Positions 6,643-12,115 of a DNA stretch of 12,115 nucleotides are shown here, piece after piece. The stretch is from contig JAKOSR010000070.1 of NCBI GenBank assembly GCA_029777225.1, positions 1-12,115 on the forward strand, read 5' to 3'. Under the pieces are notes generated by a model. It was not told where the DNA came from and did not search any database. It saw only the letters and a program-made list of their open reading frames with translations. The DNA is from Chloroflexota bacterium (GTDB lineage Bacteria > Chloroflexota > Anaerolineae > Anaerolineales > Anaerolineaceae). The position numbers and the translations under genes were made by a program. Every line of letters starts with the position of its first letter. The first letter of the stretch is position 1.

Positions 6643-8202
6643 ATGAATCAGGAAAGAGTTTCTGGAATACTCCTCCACCCCACCAGCCTGCCCGGCCCTG
6701 ATGGCATTGGCGATCTTGGCCCGGAAGCCTATCACTGGCTGGATTTTTTGCACGAGACCGGTACGCAGCTCTGGCAGGTCCTCCCCCTCGGCCCCACGGG
6801 TTATGGTGATTCACCGTATCAGTGCTTTTCGGCTGTCGCGGGCAACCCATACCTGGTCAGTCCATTGCTCCTGCTTGAGGAAGGCCTGCTGCACTTTTCT
6901 GATATAAGCGACCGACCATCCTTTCCAGTGGAGACGGTGGATTTTGGCCCTGCCATAATCTGGAAGACCACGCTACTGGACCGCGCCTTTGAACATTTCT
7001 ATGAGGAAAAGCCCGTAGACATTGTGCGGGAATTTGATGAATTCAGACAAAAACAAAGCGGTTGGCTGGATGATTTCAGTCTCTTCATGGCCATCAAGGA
7101 AGAACAACAAGGGCAACCCTGGAATCTTTGGCCAAAGCCACTGAAAACCCGCGACCCCGAAGCCCTGGCATCAGCGCGCAGCCTGCTGGCCTCCAAGATT
7201 GTAAAGCATCAATTTAACCAGTTCCTTTTCTACCGCCAATGGCTGCGCTTGCGGGGCTATGCCCATTCGCTCGGCATTCGCATCATTGGTGACATGCCCT
7301 TTGTGATTGCCTTTGACAGCGCGGACCTATGGTCGGAGCCCTCGCTCTTCCTGATGGACGCGGACCTAAACCCCACCTTCGTGGCCGGTGTTCCACCGGA
7401 TTACTTTTCCGCGGATGGTCAACTGTGGGGAAATCCGCTTTACAAATGGGAAGCGCACCGCGCACAGGGTTACCAGTGGTGGATAAAACGGTTGAGCGCT
7501 GTGCTTGAACTGGTGGACATTGTCCGCATGGACCACTTCCGTGGGTTTGCTGCGGCGTGGCATGTCCCCGCGGGAAACACCACCGCCCGTGATGGCAAAT
7601 GGATTGAAAGCCCCGGGATGGAGCTCTTCCAGACCTTCAAAGCCCACTTCCCGGAAATGCCGATTATTGCTGAAGACCTTGGTGTCATCACCGATGACGT
7701 TGTCAGGCTGCGGGATGGGTACAACCTGCCGGGGATGAAAATCCTGCAATTTGGCTTCACCGGTGACCCGGAGGATGACTTCCTGCCGCATCACTACCCC
7801 GCCAATTGCTTTGCCTATACCGGCTCGCATGATAACAATACAGCCCTGGGATGGTATCACAATGCGACCCCCAGGGAGAAGGCTTTTTGCCTGCGTTACC
7901 TTCATTCCATCGAGGATGAAGTGGTCTGGTCGATGCTTCTGGCAGTCTGGCGCTCAAACGCGGTGAATGTGGTTGCCCCAATGCAGGATTTACTTGGCCT
8001 GGGGGCTTACGCCCGCATGAATCTGCCTGGTTCGCAATCTGGCAATTGGGCCTGGCGCATGAAACTGGACGCCTTATCGGATGATGTTCTGTATAAATTG
8101 AAGGAGTTGAATTACCTATACAGCCGGCTTAGCCAGGAGCAAAAAGACGAGAACACCCGCAAATTGAACGAAGAACTCGAGGGAACCGTCAAGCCTCATT
8201 AG
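6643..8202 (+). CDS. malQ: 4-alpha-glucanotransferase (amylomaltase, GH77)
   Basis: Transfers alpha-1,4-glucan segments between chains and releases glucose, in cytosolic glycogen or maltodextrin metabolism. From ATG 6643 it has 519 residues, usual for bacterial MalQ. GH77 motifs are intact: SGILLHPTSLPG at the start, QVLPLGPTGYGDSPYQ (45-60), the nucleophile in VRMDHFRG (D297), the acid/base Glu in IIAEDLG (E344), the transition-state stabiliser in GSHDNNT (D397), and VNVVAPMQDLLGLG (441-454). These spacings agree closely with Thermus amylomaltase (D293, E340, D395). The frame is open upstream to 6571, but this would overlap glgA. AAGAGG (6631-6636), six bases before 6643, and the family-typical N-terminus decide the start. 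It is the last gene of the cinA-glgA-malQ run. Its stop lies inside the end of the convergent transporter gene (14-base overlap), so no terminator fits between them. Confidence 0.95.
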   Translation: MNQERVSGILLHPTSLPGPDGIGDLGPEAYHWLDFLHETGTQLWQVLPLGPTGYGDSPYQCFSAVAGNPYLVSPLLLLEEGLLHFSDISDRPSFPVETVDFGPAIIWKTTLLDRAFEHFYEEKPVDIVREFDEFRQKQSGWLDDFSLFMAIKEEQQGQPWNLWPKPLKTRDPEALASARSLLASKIVKHQFNQFLFYRQWLRLRGYAHSLGIRIIGDMPFVIAFDSADLWSEPSLFLMDADLNPTFVAGVPPDYFSADGQLWGNPLYKWEAHRAQGYQWWIKRLSAVLELVDIVRMDHFRGFAAAWHVPAGNTTARDGKWIESPGMELFQTFKAHFPEMPIIAEDLGVITDDVVRLRDGYNLPGMKILQFGFTGDPEDDFLPHHYPANCFAYTGSHDNNTALGWYHNATPREKAFCLRYLHSIEDEVVWSMLLAVWRSNAVNVVAPMQDLLGLGAYARMNLPGSQSGNWAWRMKLDALSDDVLYKLKELNYLYSRLSQEQKDENTRKLNEELEGTVKPH

Positions 8203-9127
8203 TTCTGCGCGGCCAGACCGCGACGAGTATTCCAAGCAGGATAACGACACCGCCAACCACTTCAAGGGCTGACGGTGTTTCTTTAAGGAATAAAATCGCC
8301 AGGATGGTTGAACCTATTGGCTCGCCAAGCAGGGCCAGCGAGACAACCGTGGCCGGCATGTTGTGCAGCGAATGATTCAGCAACGTGTGCCCGATTGCCT
8401 GAGGTACCACAGCCATGGCAACCAGAAACAGGTATGCCTCAGTGGAGAAGCCTGCAAGCTTCTCACCCTTCAAAACCACGGCCAAATCGAGCAGCAGGGC
8501 CGCGGTTGTGTAAACGATGGCTGTGTAGGGAATTGTGGGGATTTTTGAGCCTAATTTTCGGCCTATCAGCATATAGCCAGAGGCCATCCAGGCGCCGAAG
8601 AGCGCCAGGAACAAGCCAAGGAACTTGTTTGAACCCGCCGTCACCCTGGCGAGGTTGCAGCTAAACCCGCCTACGCCAAAGGCGCAAGCCTCGTTGAACG
8701 CGATGAGCACCCCTCCGATGACCGCGAGTGCCAGGCCCAGGTAAAACTGGGCGCTGACATGCTCTTTTAAGACAACTGGGGAAAGCAGGGCCACCCACAG
8801 CGGCGTGGTGGTCACCAGGATGACCGAACTGCTCACGCTGACCAGCTGCAGGGATGTGATCCAACTGGCAAAATGCAACGCCAGGAAGAGCCCTGAGAGA
8901 GCCATGAGCAACACTTCGCCGGTTGTGGCGCGCGCATTCTTTTCACGCTTGGAAAACAGCCAAATCGCAAGGGCCAGTATGGCGGCAAATGTCATCCGGT
9001 ACGCAGCAATCACCAGCGCGCTGACTTCTTCCATCGCGAAGCGTATGAGGATGGCGGCGGTGGATACGGCCAAAATACCAATTACCAGCCAAATGTAATT
9101 TTGCGAAACCCGCCGTGAATTACTCAA
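8189..9127 (-). CDS. EamA/DMT-family transporter, ten predicted membrane segments
   Basis: Integral inner-membrane protein of 312 residues made of two EamA repeats. Hydrophobic segments lie roughly at residues 11-30, 37-57, 71-90, 98-118, 125-145, 168-187, 199-219, 230-247, 256-280 and 288-306, giving the ten helices expected for the drug/metabolite transporter superfamily. The second repeat has the hallmark LGEPIGSTILAILFLKETPS (267-286), and the first has a matching TPLWVALLSPVVLKE (108-122). The loop between helices five and six (about 146-167) is longer than usual and holds two cysteines. The start is TTG at 9127: an in-frame stop lies just upstream, no ATG is available, and an AGGAAAA ribosome site precedes it. 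The substrate cannot be told from sequence; relatives export amino acids, metabolites or drugs. The 3' end overlaps malQ by 14 bases. Confidence 0.88.
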   Translation of the reverse strand: MSNSRRVSQNYIWLVIGILAVSTAAILIRFAMEEVSALVIAAYRMTFAAILALAIWLFSKREKNARATTGEVLLMALSGLFLALHFASWITSLQLVSVSSSVILVTTTPLWVALLSPVVLKEHVSAQFYLGLALAVIGGVLIAFNEACAFGVGGFSCNLARVTAGSNKFLGLFLALFGAWMASGYMLIGRKLGSKIPTIPYTAIVYTTAALLLDLAVVLKGEKLAGFSTEAYLFLVAMAVVPQAIGHTLLNHSLHNMPATVVSLALLGEPIGSTILAILFLKETPSALEVVGGVVILLGILVAVWPRRTNEA

Positions 9128-9180
9128 GTTATTTTCCTATGATAATATTTGGTCAAAAATTCTCGAAGTAGGAGAGCCTG
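9128..9180. promoter_or_regulatory. AT-rich divergent control region between the transporter and ferredoxin genes
   Basis: These 53 bases must hold the 5' signals of two divergent genes. TATGATAATATT (9138-9149) contains -10-like hexamers readable on both strands (TATGAT or GATAAT on +, TATTAT on -). No good -35 element is seen at 16-18 bases on either strand. AGGAGAG (9170-9176) is a strong ribosome-binding site for the ferredoxin. The promoter assignment rests only on composition and position. Confidence 0.35.
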
Positions 9181-9594
9181 ATGACTCATGTGATAACCAG
9201 TTTATGCCTTCGTGATGCCGGATGTGTGGTGGCCTGCCCTGTTGCTTGCATTGTTCCAGGAAACCCCAAGGAAGAATGGCCGACTTTCTACATCGACCCC
9301 AGCACCTGTATAGACTGTGGCGCGTGCGTTCCGGAATGCCCTTATGGCGCTATCTTCCCCCGCAACGAGGTTCCAGAGGAATACCAGGCTGTGGGTGGGG
9401 AAATGTTGAGCGCGCCAGTTGGCACTCCAGGGTTCGACGAGGTTGCGGATGTCTTCACCTATGAAGGCGACCCGGTTCAAATTCCTGCCGTCAAAAAGCT
9501 GACGGAGGGCGAGATTATCGACCTCACGCCAGCCATTGACGTTAACCGTTCCTTCTTTGAAACCGGTCCTGGTTACCTGGCCATCGACCTCTAA
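9181..9594 (+). CDS. Ferredoxin with two iron-sulfur cluster motifs and a C-terminal extension
   Basis: Soluble electron carrier of 137 residues, resembling seven-iron ferredoxins of the Azotobacter FdI type. Cysteines are C9, C15, C19 (followed by Pro), C23, C43, C46, C49 and C53, in the patterns Cx5Cx3CP and Cx2Cx2Cx3CP (CIDCGACVPECP). The Cys found two residues after the first cysteine in FdI is absent. By analogy, C9, C15 and C53 would hold a [3Fe-4S] cluster and C19, C43, C46 and C49 a [4Fe-4S] cluster; this is inference. The first loop is two residues shorter than in FdI, and about 75 residues follow the second motif, an acidic tail without cysteines. AGGAGAG precedes the ATG. The TAA stop overlaps the ppgK stop by four bases. 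No partner oxidoreductase is nearby, so its redox partner is unknown. Confidence 0.9.
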   Translation: MTHVITSLCLRDAGCVVACPVACIVPGNPKEEWPTFYIDPSTCIDCGACVPECPYGAIFPRNEVPEEYQAVGGEMLSAPVGTPGFDEVADVFTYEGDPVQIPAVKKLTEGEIIDLTPAIDVNRSFFETGPGYLAIDL

Positions 9595-10337
9595 AGCGAC
9601 TCTTTGGCTGCCATGGCAGCCCCAATGATGCCTGCCAGGTTCTGAAGCTTGGCAGGCACAACCTTGGTATCCACCTTCAGGTACTTTGAAAACGCGTCAA
9701 ACCGGGCGCTGACACCACCACCCAGGATGATCAGGTCCGGGCTGCACAAGAATTCGTATTTCTTGAGCACTTCGGTGAAGCGTTCGCCCCAAGCCTTCCA
9801 GCTGAGTTTCTCAATCCGTTTGATGGCTGCGCTGGCGCGATATTCCGCGTCCTTTCCGCGAATCTCGATGTGGCCAAATTCAGTGTTCGGTAAAAGCTTT
9901 CCATCCAGGAAGATGGCCGAACCAATACCCGTGCCAATGGTCAGGAACAACACCACGTGATAATTGTGCGCCTCCTGGATGCCAAAACGCATCTCTGCCA
10001 GTCCGGCCGCGTCCGCGTCATTAATCGCGGAGGCCTGTTGGCCGGTTTTCGCACGGATGAGCGCGGGCAGGTCCTCACCCACCCAGTTTTTATGCAGGTT
10101 CGCAGATGAGCAGACAATCCCATGCCGGATAATTCCGGGAAAACCCGCGCCGATGGGGCCGGTGTATTTAAGTTCTTTCTGAATGGTGGCTATCAGCCCA
10201 ACTATTTCTTTTGGCTTGAGGGGCTCGCGCGTCACCTTTCGAATACGTTCAGAAGCCAGTTCACCTGTGTCGGTGTTAACCAGGGCGCCTTTGACCGCGG
10301 AACCACCGATATCAATACCCAAAGTTGTGTTAACCAT
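9591..10337 (-). CDS. ppgK: Polyphosphate glucokinase (ROK family)
   Basis: Phosphorylates glucose to glucose 6-phosphate, with polyphosphate (often also ATP) as donor, in the cytosol. The 248 residues fit PpgK (about 250-270) and are shorter than general ROK kinases. Visible are the phosphate-binding GIDIGGSAVKG (7-17), GAGFPG (63-68), catalytic Asp107 in NDADAAGLAE (106-115), LTIGTGIGSAIF (132-143), PNTEFGHIE (150-158) and SPDLIILGGGVS (199-210). The ROK zinc-binding cysteine cluster is absent, as usual for PpgK. A perfect AGGAGG (10341-10346 on the minus strand) lies three bases before ATG 10337. The gap to mltG is 17 bases on the same strand, so it is probably the last gene of the ruvX-mltG-ppgK operon. 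It could use glucose released by MalQ. The phosphate donor is inferred from family resemblance. Confidence 0.92.
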   Translation of the reverse strand: MVNTTLGIDIGGSAVKGALVNTDTGELASERIRKVTREPLKPKEIVGLIATIQKELKYTGPIGAGFPGIIRHGIVCSSANLHKNWVGEDLPALIRAKTGQQASAINDADAAGLAEMRFGIQEAHNYHVVLFLTIGTGIGSAIFLDGKLLPNTEFGHIEIRGKDAEYRASAAIKRIEKLSWKAWGERFTEVLKKYEFLCSPDLIILGGGVSARFDAFSKYLKVDTKVVPAKLQNLAGIIGAAMAAKESL

Positions 10338-10354
10338 AATCCTCCTGGAATAAT

Positions 10355-11494
10355 TTAATCACATCCATTCTTCAGATGCTCTTCATATGTGATCGAAAAG
10401 TTGTGTGAACCACTTCCATCACATTTTGCCCTGAAAAATAAAAAATCACTGCTTGCGGGCGAGGCCGCGGCTTTGAGAGCCTCGGGTCCCGGGTTGGAAA
10501 TTGGAGCAGGCGGCAACCCATTCACCACGTAGGTATTATAAGGTGAATTTACTTGTAAGTCCTCAAGGGTCAGGCCGGATTTCCACCAGGTTTCATCCGG
10601 TTCGTAATATCCAAGCGCGTATTGGACGGTGGGGTCGGTTTCAAGCCGCATGCCAGAGGCCAGGCGGTTATATAAAACCGAGGCGATTATTGGCATTTCC
10701 TGGTTGTCGTTTGTTTCGCGCTGGATGATTGACGCGAGCGTGATGCCTTCAGCCAATGACAGCCCTTGCCGCGCGTAACCAGCTTCCAACGCGTTATCCT
10801 GGGCGAAATCAACAAAGCCCGTCAGTACAAAGGCCATGGCTTGCTCGAGAGTGATGGTTGGTTTGAAGCTGTAGGTACCAGGGAAGAGAAACCCCTCCAA
10901 GCCAGAGCCCGCGGGCAAGCCCAACAGGTCCAGCACATAGGCAGGTGGTTCGTCCACGAAGGCGAGAAATTCATCTCCGCTGAATACAAACCCGTTTTGG
11001 TTCACCTGGAAAGCAATTTCCTCCGCGCGCCAGCCAGCAAAGATGAGCAAGGGAATATCCCTGGCCGTTGCGTCGGCTAACCGGTCGGCGATGGCTTTGG
11101 GGGTGAGACCAGTTTCGAGCGTGAAAGTCCCGGACTGGATGAAGCGGTCCTTCCCGGAGTAAGCCAGGTACGCGCAAGTCAAGTCACCGCTCAAAACATA
11201 AGAGTCCGCTTCCAGTTTTTGGCAGATTGCACCAAGGGAATCGCCCGGGTTAATGCTGAATTTACGTTCCAACTCAGGCCTCGCAGGCGCACTTTCCATC
11301 TGCCTTCTGCCGTTGTAAAGCATGAGGGCGTACCTGGCGCGGTCTGGCAGGCTGATAAATTCCCCCGGTGGCCCATAAAGAATCCGCGCGCGCCTATCGA
11401 GCACAGCCAGGGTCAGGCCGGCCAATACAAGCACCAACGCAGCAAGGATAAGGATGACAGTTAAAGCGGAGCCTTGCTTGTAGCGAGCGGCCAT
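10355..11494 (-). CDS. mltG: Endolytic murein transglycosylase MltG (YceG-like)
   Basis: Inner-membrane lytic transglycosylase that cuts growing glycan strands and limits peptidoglycan chain length. The 379 residues fit the family. A short basic N-terminus is followed by one membrane segment (about 10-31), an extracytoplasmic LysM-like subdomain (INPGDSLGAICQKLE, 81-95) and the YceG catalytic domain. Motifs are LEGFLFPGTYSF (199-210), LASIIQRE with the catalytic Glu260, IIASVLYNRLASGMRLETDPTVQYALG in sequence (269-295), SPYNTY (317-322), GLPPAPISNPG (326-336) and the final SHNFS..EEH segment. The start at ATG 11494 lies three bases after the ruvX stop, with AGAGG inside the end of ruvX as ribosome site, so the two are tightly coupled. 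ruvX and mltG are neighbours in many bacteria, which supports the call. Nothing looks broken. Confidence 0.95.
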   Translation of the reverse strand: MAARYKQGSALTVILILAALVLVLAGLTLAVLDRRARILYGPPGEFISLPDRARYALMLYNGRRQMESAPARPELERKFSINPGDSLGAICQKLEADSYVLSGDLTCAYLAYSGKDRFIQSGTFTLETGLTPKAIADRLADATARDIPLLIFAGWRAEEIAFQVNQNGFVFSGDEFLAFVDEPPAYVLDLLGLPAGSGLEGFLFPGTYSFKPTITLEQAMAFVLTGFVDFAQDNALEAGYARQGLSLAEGITLASIIQRETNDNQEMPIIASVLYNRLASGMRLETDPTVQYALGYYEPDETWWKSGLTLEDLQVNSPYNTYVVNGLPPAPISNPGPEALKAAASPASSDFLFFRAKCDGSGSHNFSITYEEHLKNGCD

Positions 11495-11497
11495 GCC

Positions 11498-11923
11498 TTA
11501 GTCCTCTTCTCCATTTTCCCTGTTCAAGTAATCCAAAAGCAACAGCGCGGCCACCTTATCGTCCTTGTCTTTTTGTCGGTCCGATTTTCGGAATTGACCA
11601 CCCAGCATAATATCATCCATGTCGTTGGACGTATGGCTCTCATCCCAGGTCAATACCCGGAAATTGCCGAACTGGTCCTGAATCGCCTCGACCAACCTCA
11701 AAACAGACCGGGCCCTGGGCCCCACCTGCCCTTCGCTATCCAGTGGCAACCCAACCAGGATTTTCCCGCAGCCCTGCTCAATGGCAAGCTGGGCGATTTT
11801 TTGGGCGTCTTTTTCCCTGGATACATGCGTGACAATACCCAGGCCATGCGCCAGCCGGGTTTCCTCATCCCCAATCGCGATGCCTATCCTGACATTACCA
11901 GGGTCAACGGCGAGTATCTTCAT
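11498..11923 (-). CDS. ruvX: Putative Holliday junction resolvase / pre-16S rRNA nuclease RuvX (YqgF)
   Basis: RNase H-fold nuclease of the YqgF family, which trims the 5' end of pre-16S rRNA in E. coli and is often annotated as a Holliday junction resolvase; cytosolic. From ATG 11923 it has 141 residues, the normal size. Motifs are MKILAVDPGNVRIGIA with Asp7, ILVGLPLDSEGQVGPRA (55-71), the acidic TWDESHTS (92-99, with D94 and E95) and the C-terminal DKVAALLLLDYL with Asp122. In many relatives the middle motif reads DERLTT, so DESHTS is a mild variant. The frame stays open to 11974, with further ATGs at 11938 and 11956. A TATAAT box at 11961-11966 would place the transcript start near 11954, and the family begins with MxxLAxDxG, so 11923 is preferred; 11938 remains possible. 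First gene of the ruvX-mltG-ppgK operon. Confidence 0.92.
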   Translation of the reverse strand: MKILAVDPGNVRIGIAIGDEETRLAHGLGIVTHVSREKDAQKIAQLAIEQGCGKILVGLPLDSEGQVGPRARSVLRLVEAIQDQFGNFRVLTWDESHTSNDMDDIMLGGQFRKSDRQKDKDDKVAALLLLDYLNRENGEED

Positions 11924-11941
11924 GCTTCCAGTTTCCATTTC

Positions 11942-11970
11942 TTGTGAATAATGCATAAAAATTATACAAT
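11942..11970 (+). promoter_or_regulatory. Sigma-70-like promoter for the MuiA-like gene
   Basis: TTGTGA (11942-11947) and TACAAT (11965-11970) are separated by 17 bases, the optimal spacing, and match the -35 and -10 consensus at four and five of six positions. The start of transcription would fall near 11977, leaving about 25 bases of leader with AAGGAG (11991-11996) before ATG 12003. The -35 overlaps the 5' end of the ruvX transcript region. Confidence 0.55.
11961..11966 (-). promoter_or_regulatory. Candidate -10 box (TATAAT) of the ruvX-mltG-ppgK operon
   Basis: The minus strand carries a perfect TATAAT here, 23 bases before the 11938 ATG and 38 before the preferred ruvX start. The hexamer at the expected -35 distance (GGCTAA) is poor. 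The box overlaps the -10 of the divergent gene by two bases, so RNA polymerase could probably occupy only one promoter at a time. Confidence 0.45.
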
Positions 11971-12002
11971 ACAAGTCTATTGATTAGCCGAAGGAGTGCC
12001 GC

Positions 12003-12115
12003 ATGATAGCGTTTCCAAGCCGTGTGAAAGAAGTGACAGTTTTCCCCTCAAAAGCGAAAGTGACAAGGACAGGGAGGCTGGATCTTCCCAAAGGTGTTTC
12101 AGAAATCAGTCTTTC
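12003..12115 (+). CDS. Probable MuiA-like (DUF4140/DUF4139) protein, 5' end only
   Basis: Only 37 whole codons are inside the window and the frame is open at the right edge. The start MIAFPSRVKEVTVFPSKAKV, followed by TRTGRLDLPKGVSEISL, resembles the N-terminal DUF4140 domain of the mucoidy-inhibitor MuiA family (pattern V-x-V-[YF]-P-x-x-A-x-V-T-R-x-G, then L-P-x-G). The family's function is poorly known. No signal peptide is seen in these residues. AAGGAG six bases before ATG, and a well-spaced promoter, support the start. It is transcribed away from ruvX. Assignment from so few residues is tentative; any other protein beginning with this beta-strand repeat is possible. Confidence 0.65.
   Translation, partial: MIAFPSRVKEVTVFPSKAKVTRTGRLDLPKGVSEISL

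Noticed and set aside
7366..7905. 179-codon open frame antisense to malQ
   Set aside because: It sits entirely opposite conserved GH77 catalytic motifs; the translation is low-complexity mirror sequence with no family resemblance.
9151..9156. TTGACC on the minus strand as -35 for the transporter
   Set aside because: A -10 box at 17 bases would lie immediately before the start codon, and no matching hexamer is there.
11474..11947. 157-codon plus-strand frame over ruvX
   Set aside because: ruvX motifs on the minus strand explain this stretch; the plus-strand product has no recognisable features.

Overview
The window is a gene-dense stretch of a bacterial chromosome with moderate GC. Almost every base is coding, and no stretch without a gene reaches 300 bases. 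I see no tRNA, rRNA, CRISPR array, insertion sequence or phage gene. The gene families fit a member of Chloroflexota, most likely class Anaerolineae: a polyphosphate-type ROK glucokinase, a ferredoxin of the Azotobacter FdI type, a two-domain CinA, and an MTA/SAH-deaminase-like amidohydrolase. This placement rests on protein character and recall, with no search behind it, so it is tentative.

Layout. (1) 1-541: C-terminal end of the membrane protease FtsH, + strand. (2) 1470-1847 and 538-1473, - strand: yraN and miaA, overlapping as GTGA; miaA runs tail to tail into ftsH. (3) 1993-8202, + strand: a four-gene run with gaps of 12, 16 and 17 bases: a CinA-like protein, an amidohydrolase fused to a CYTH domain, glycogen synthase glgA, and 4-alpha-glucanotransferase malQ. 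(4) 8189-9127, - strand: an EamA-type transporter, convergent with malQ. (5) 9181-9594, + strand: a ferredoxin, divergent from the transporter. (6) 11923-9591, - strand: a compact ruvX-mltG-ppgK operon. (7) 12003 to the end, + strand: the first codons of a probable MuiA/DUF4139-type protein, divergent from ruvX.

How they work together. glgA and malQ build and remodel alpha-glucan. MalQ releases glucose, which the polyphosphate glucokinase on the opposite strand could bring back into metabolism. The CinA-like and amidohydrolase genes suggest an adenine-nucleotide clean-up theme in the same operon as the ADP-glucose-using GlgA. ruvX and mltG are a common housekeeping pair.

Main points for a second look. 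glgA has one in-frame TAA (6164-6166) at a position that is Gln in related enzymes, with the rest of the frame intact. The amidohydrolase carries a C-terminal CYTH (triphosphate tunnel) domain whose signature residues are partly replaced. The second domain of the CinA-like protein has lost the usual NMN-deamidase motifs. All three convergent gene pairs overlap at their stop codons, two of them through the same CTAA tetranucleotide. I found no clear new defence or mobile system; the amidohydrolase-CYTH fusion is the most unusual architecture here.
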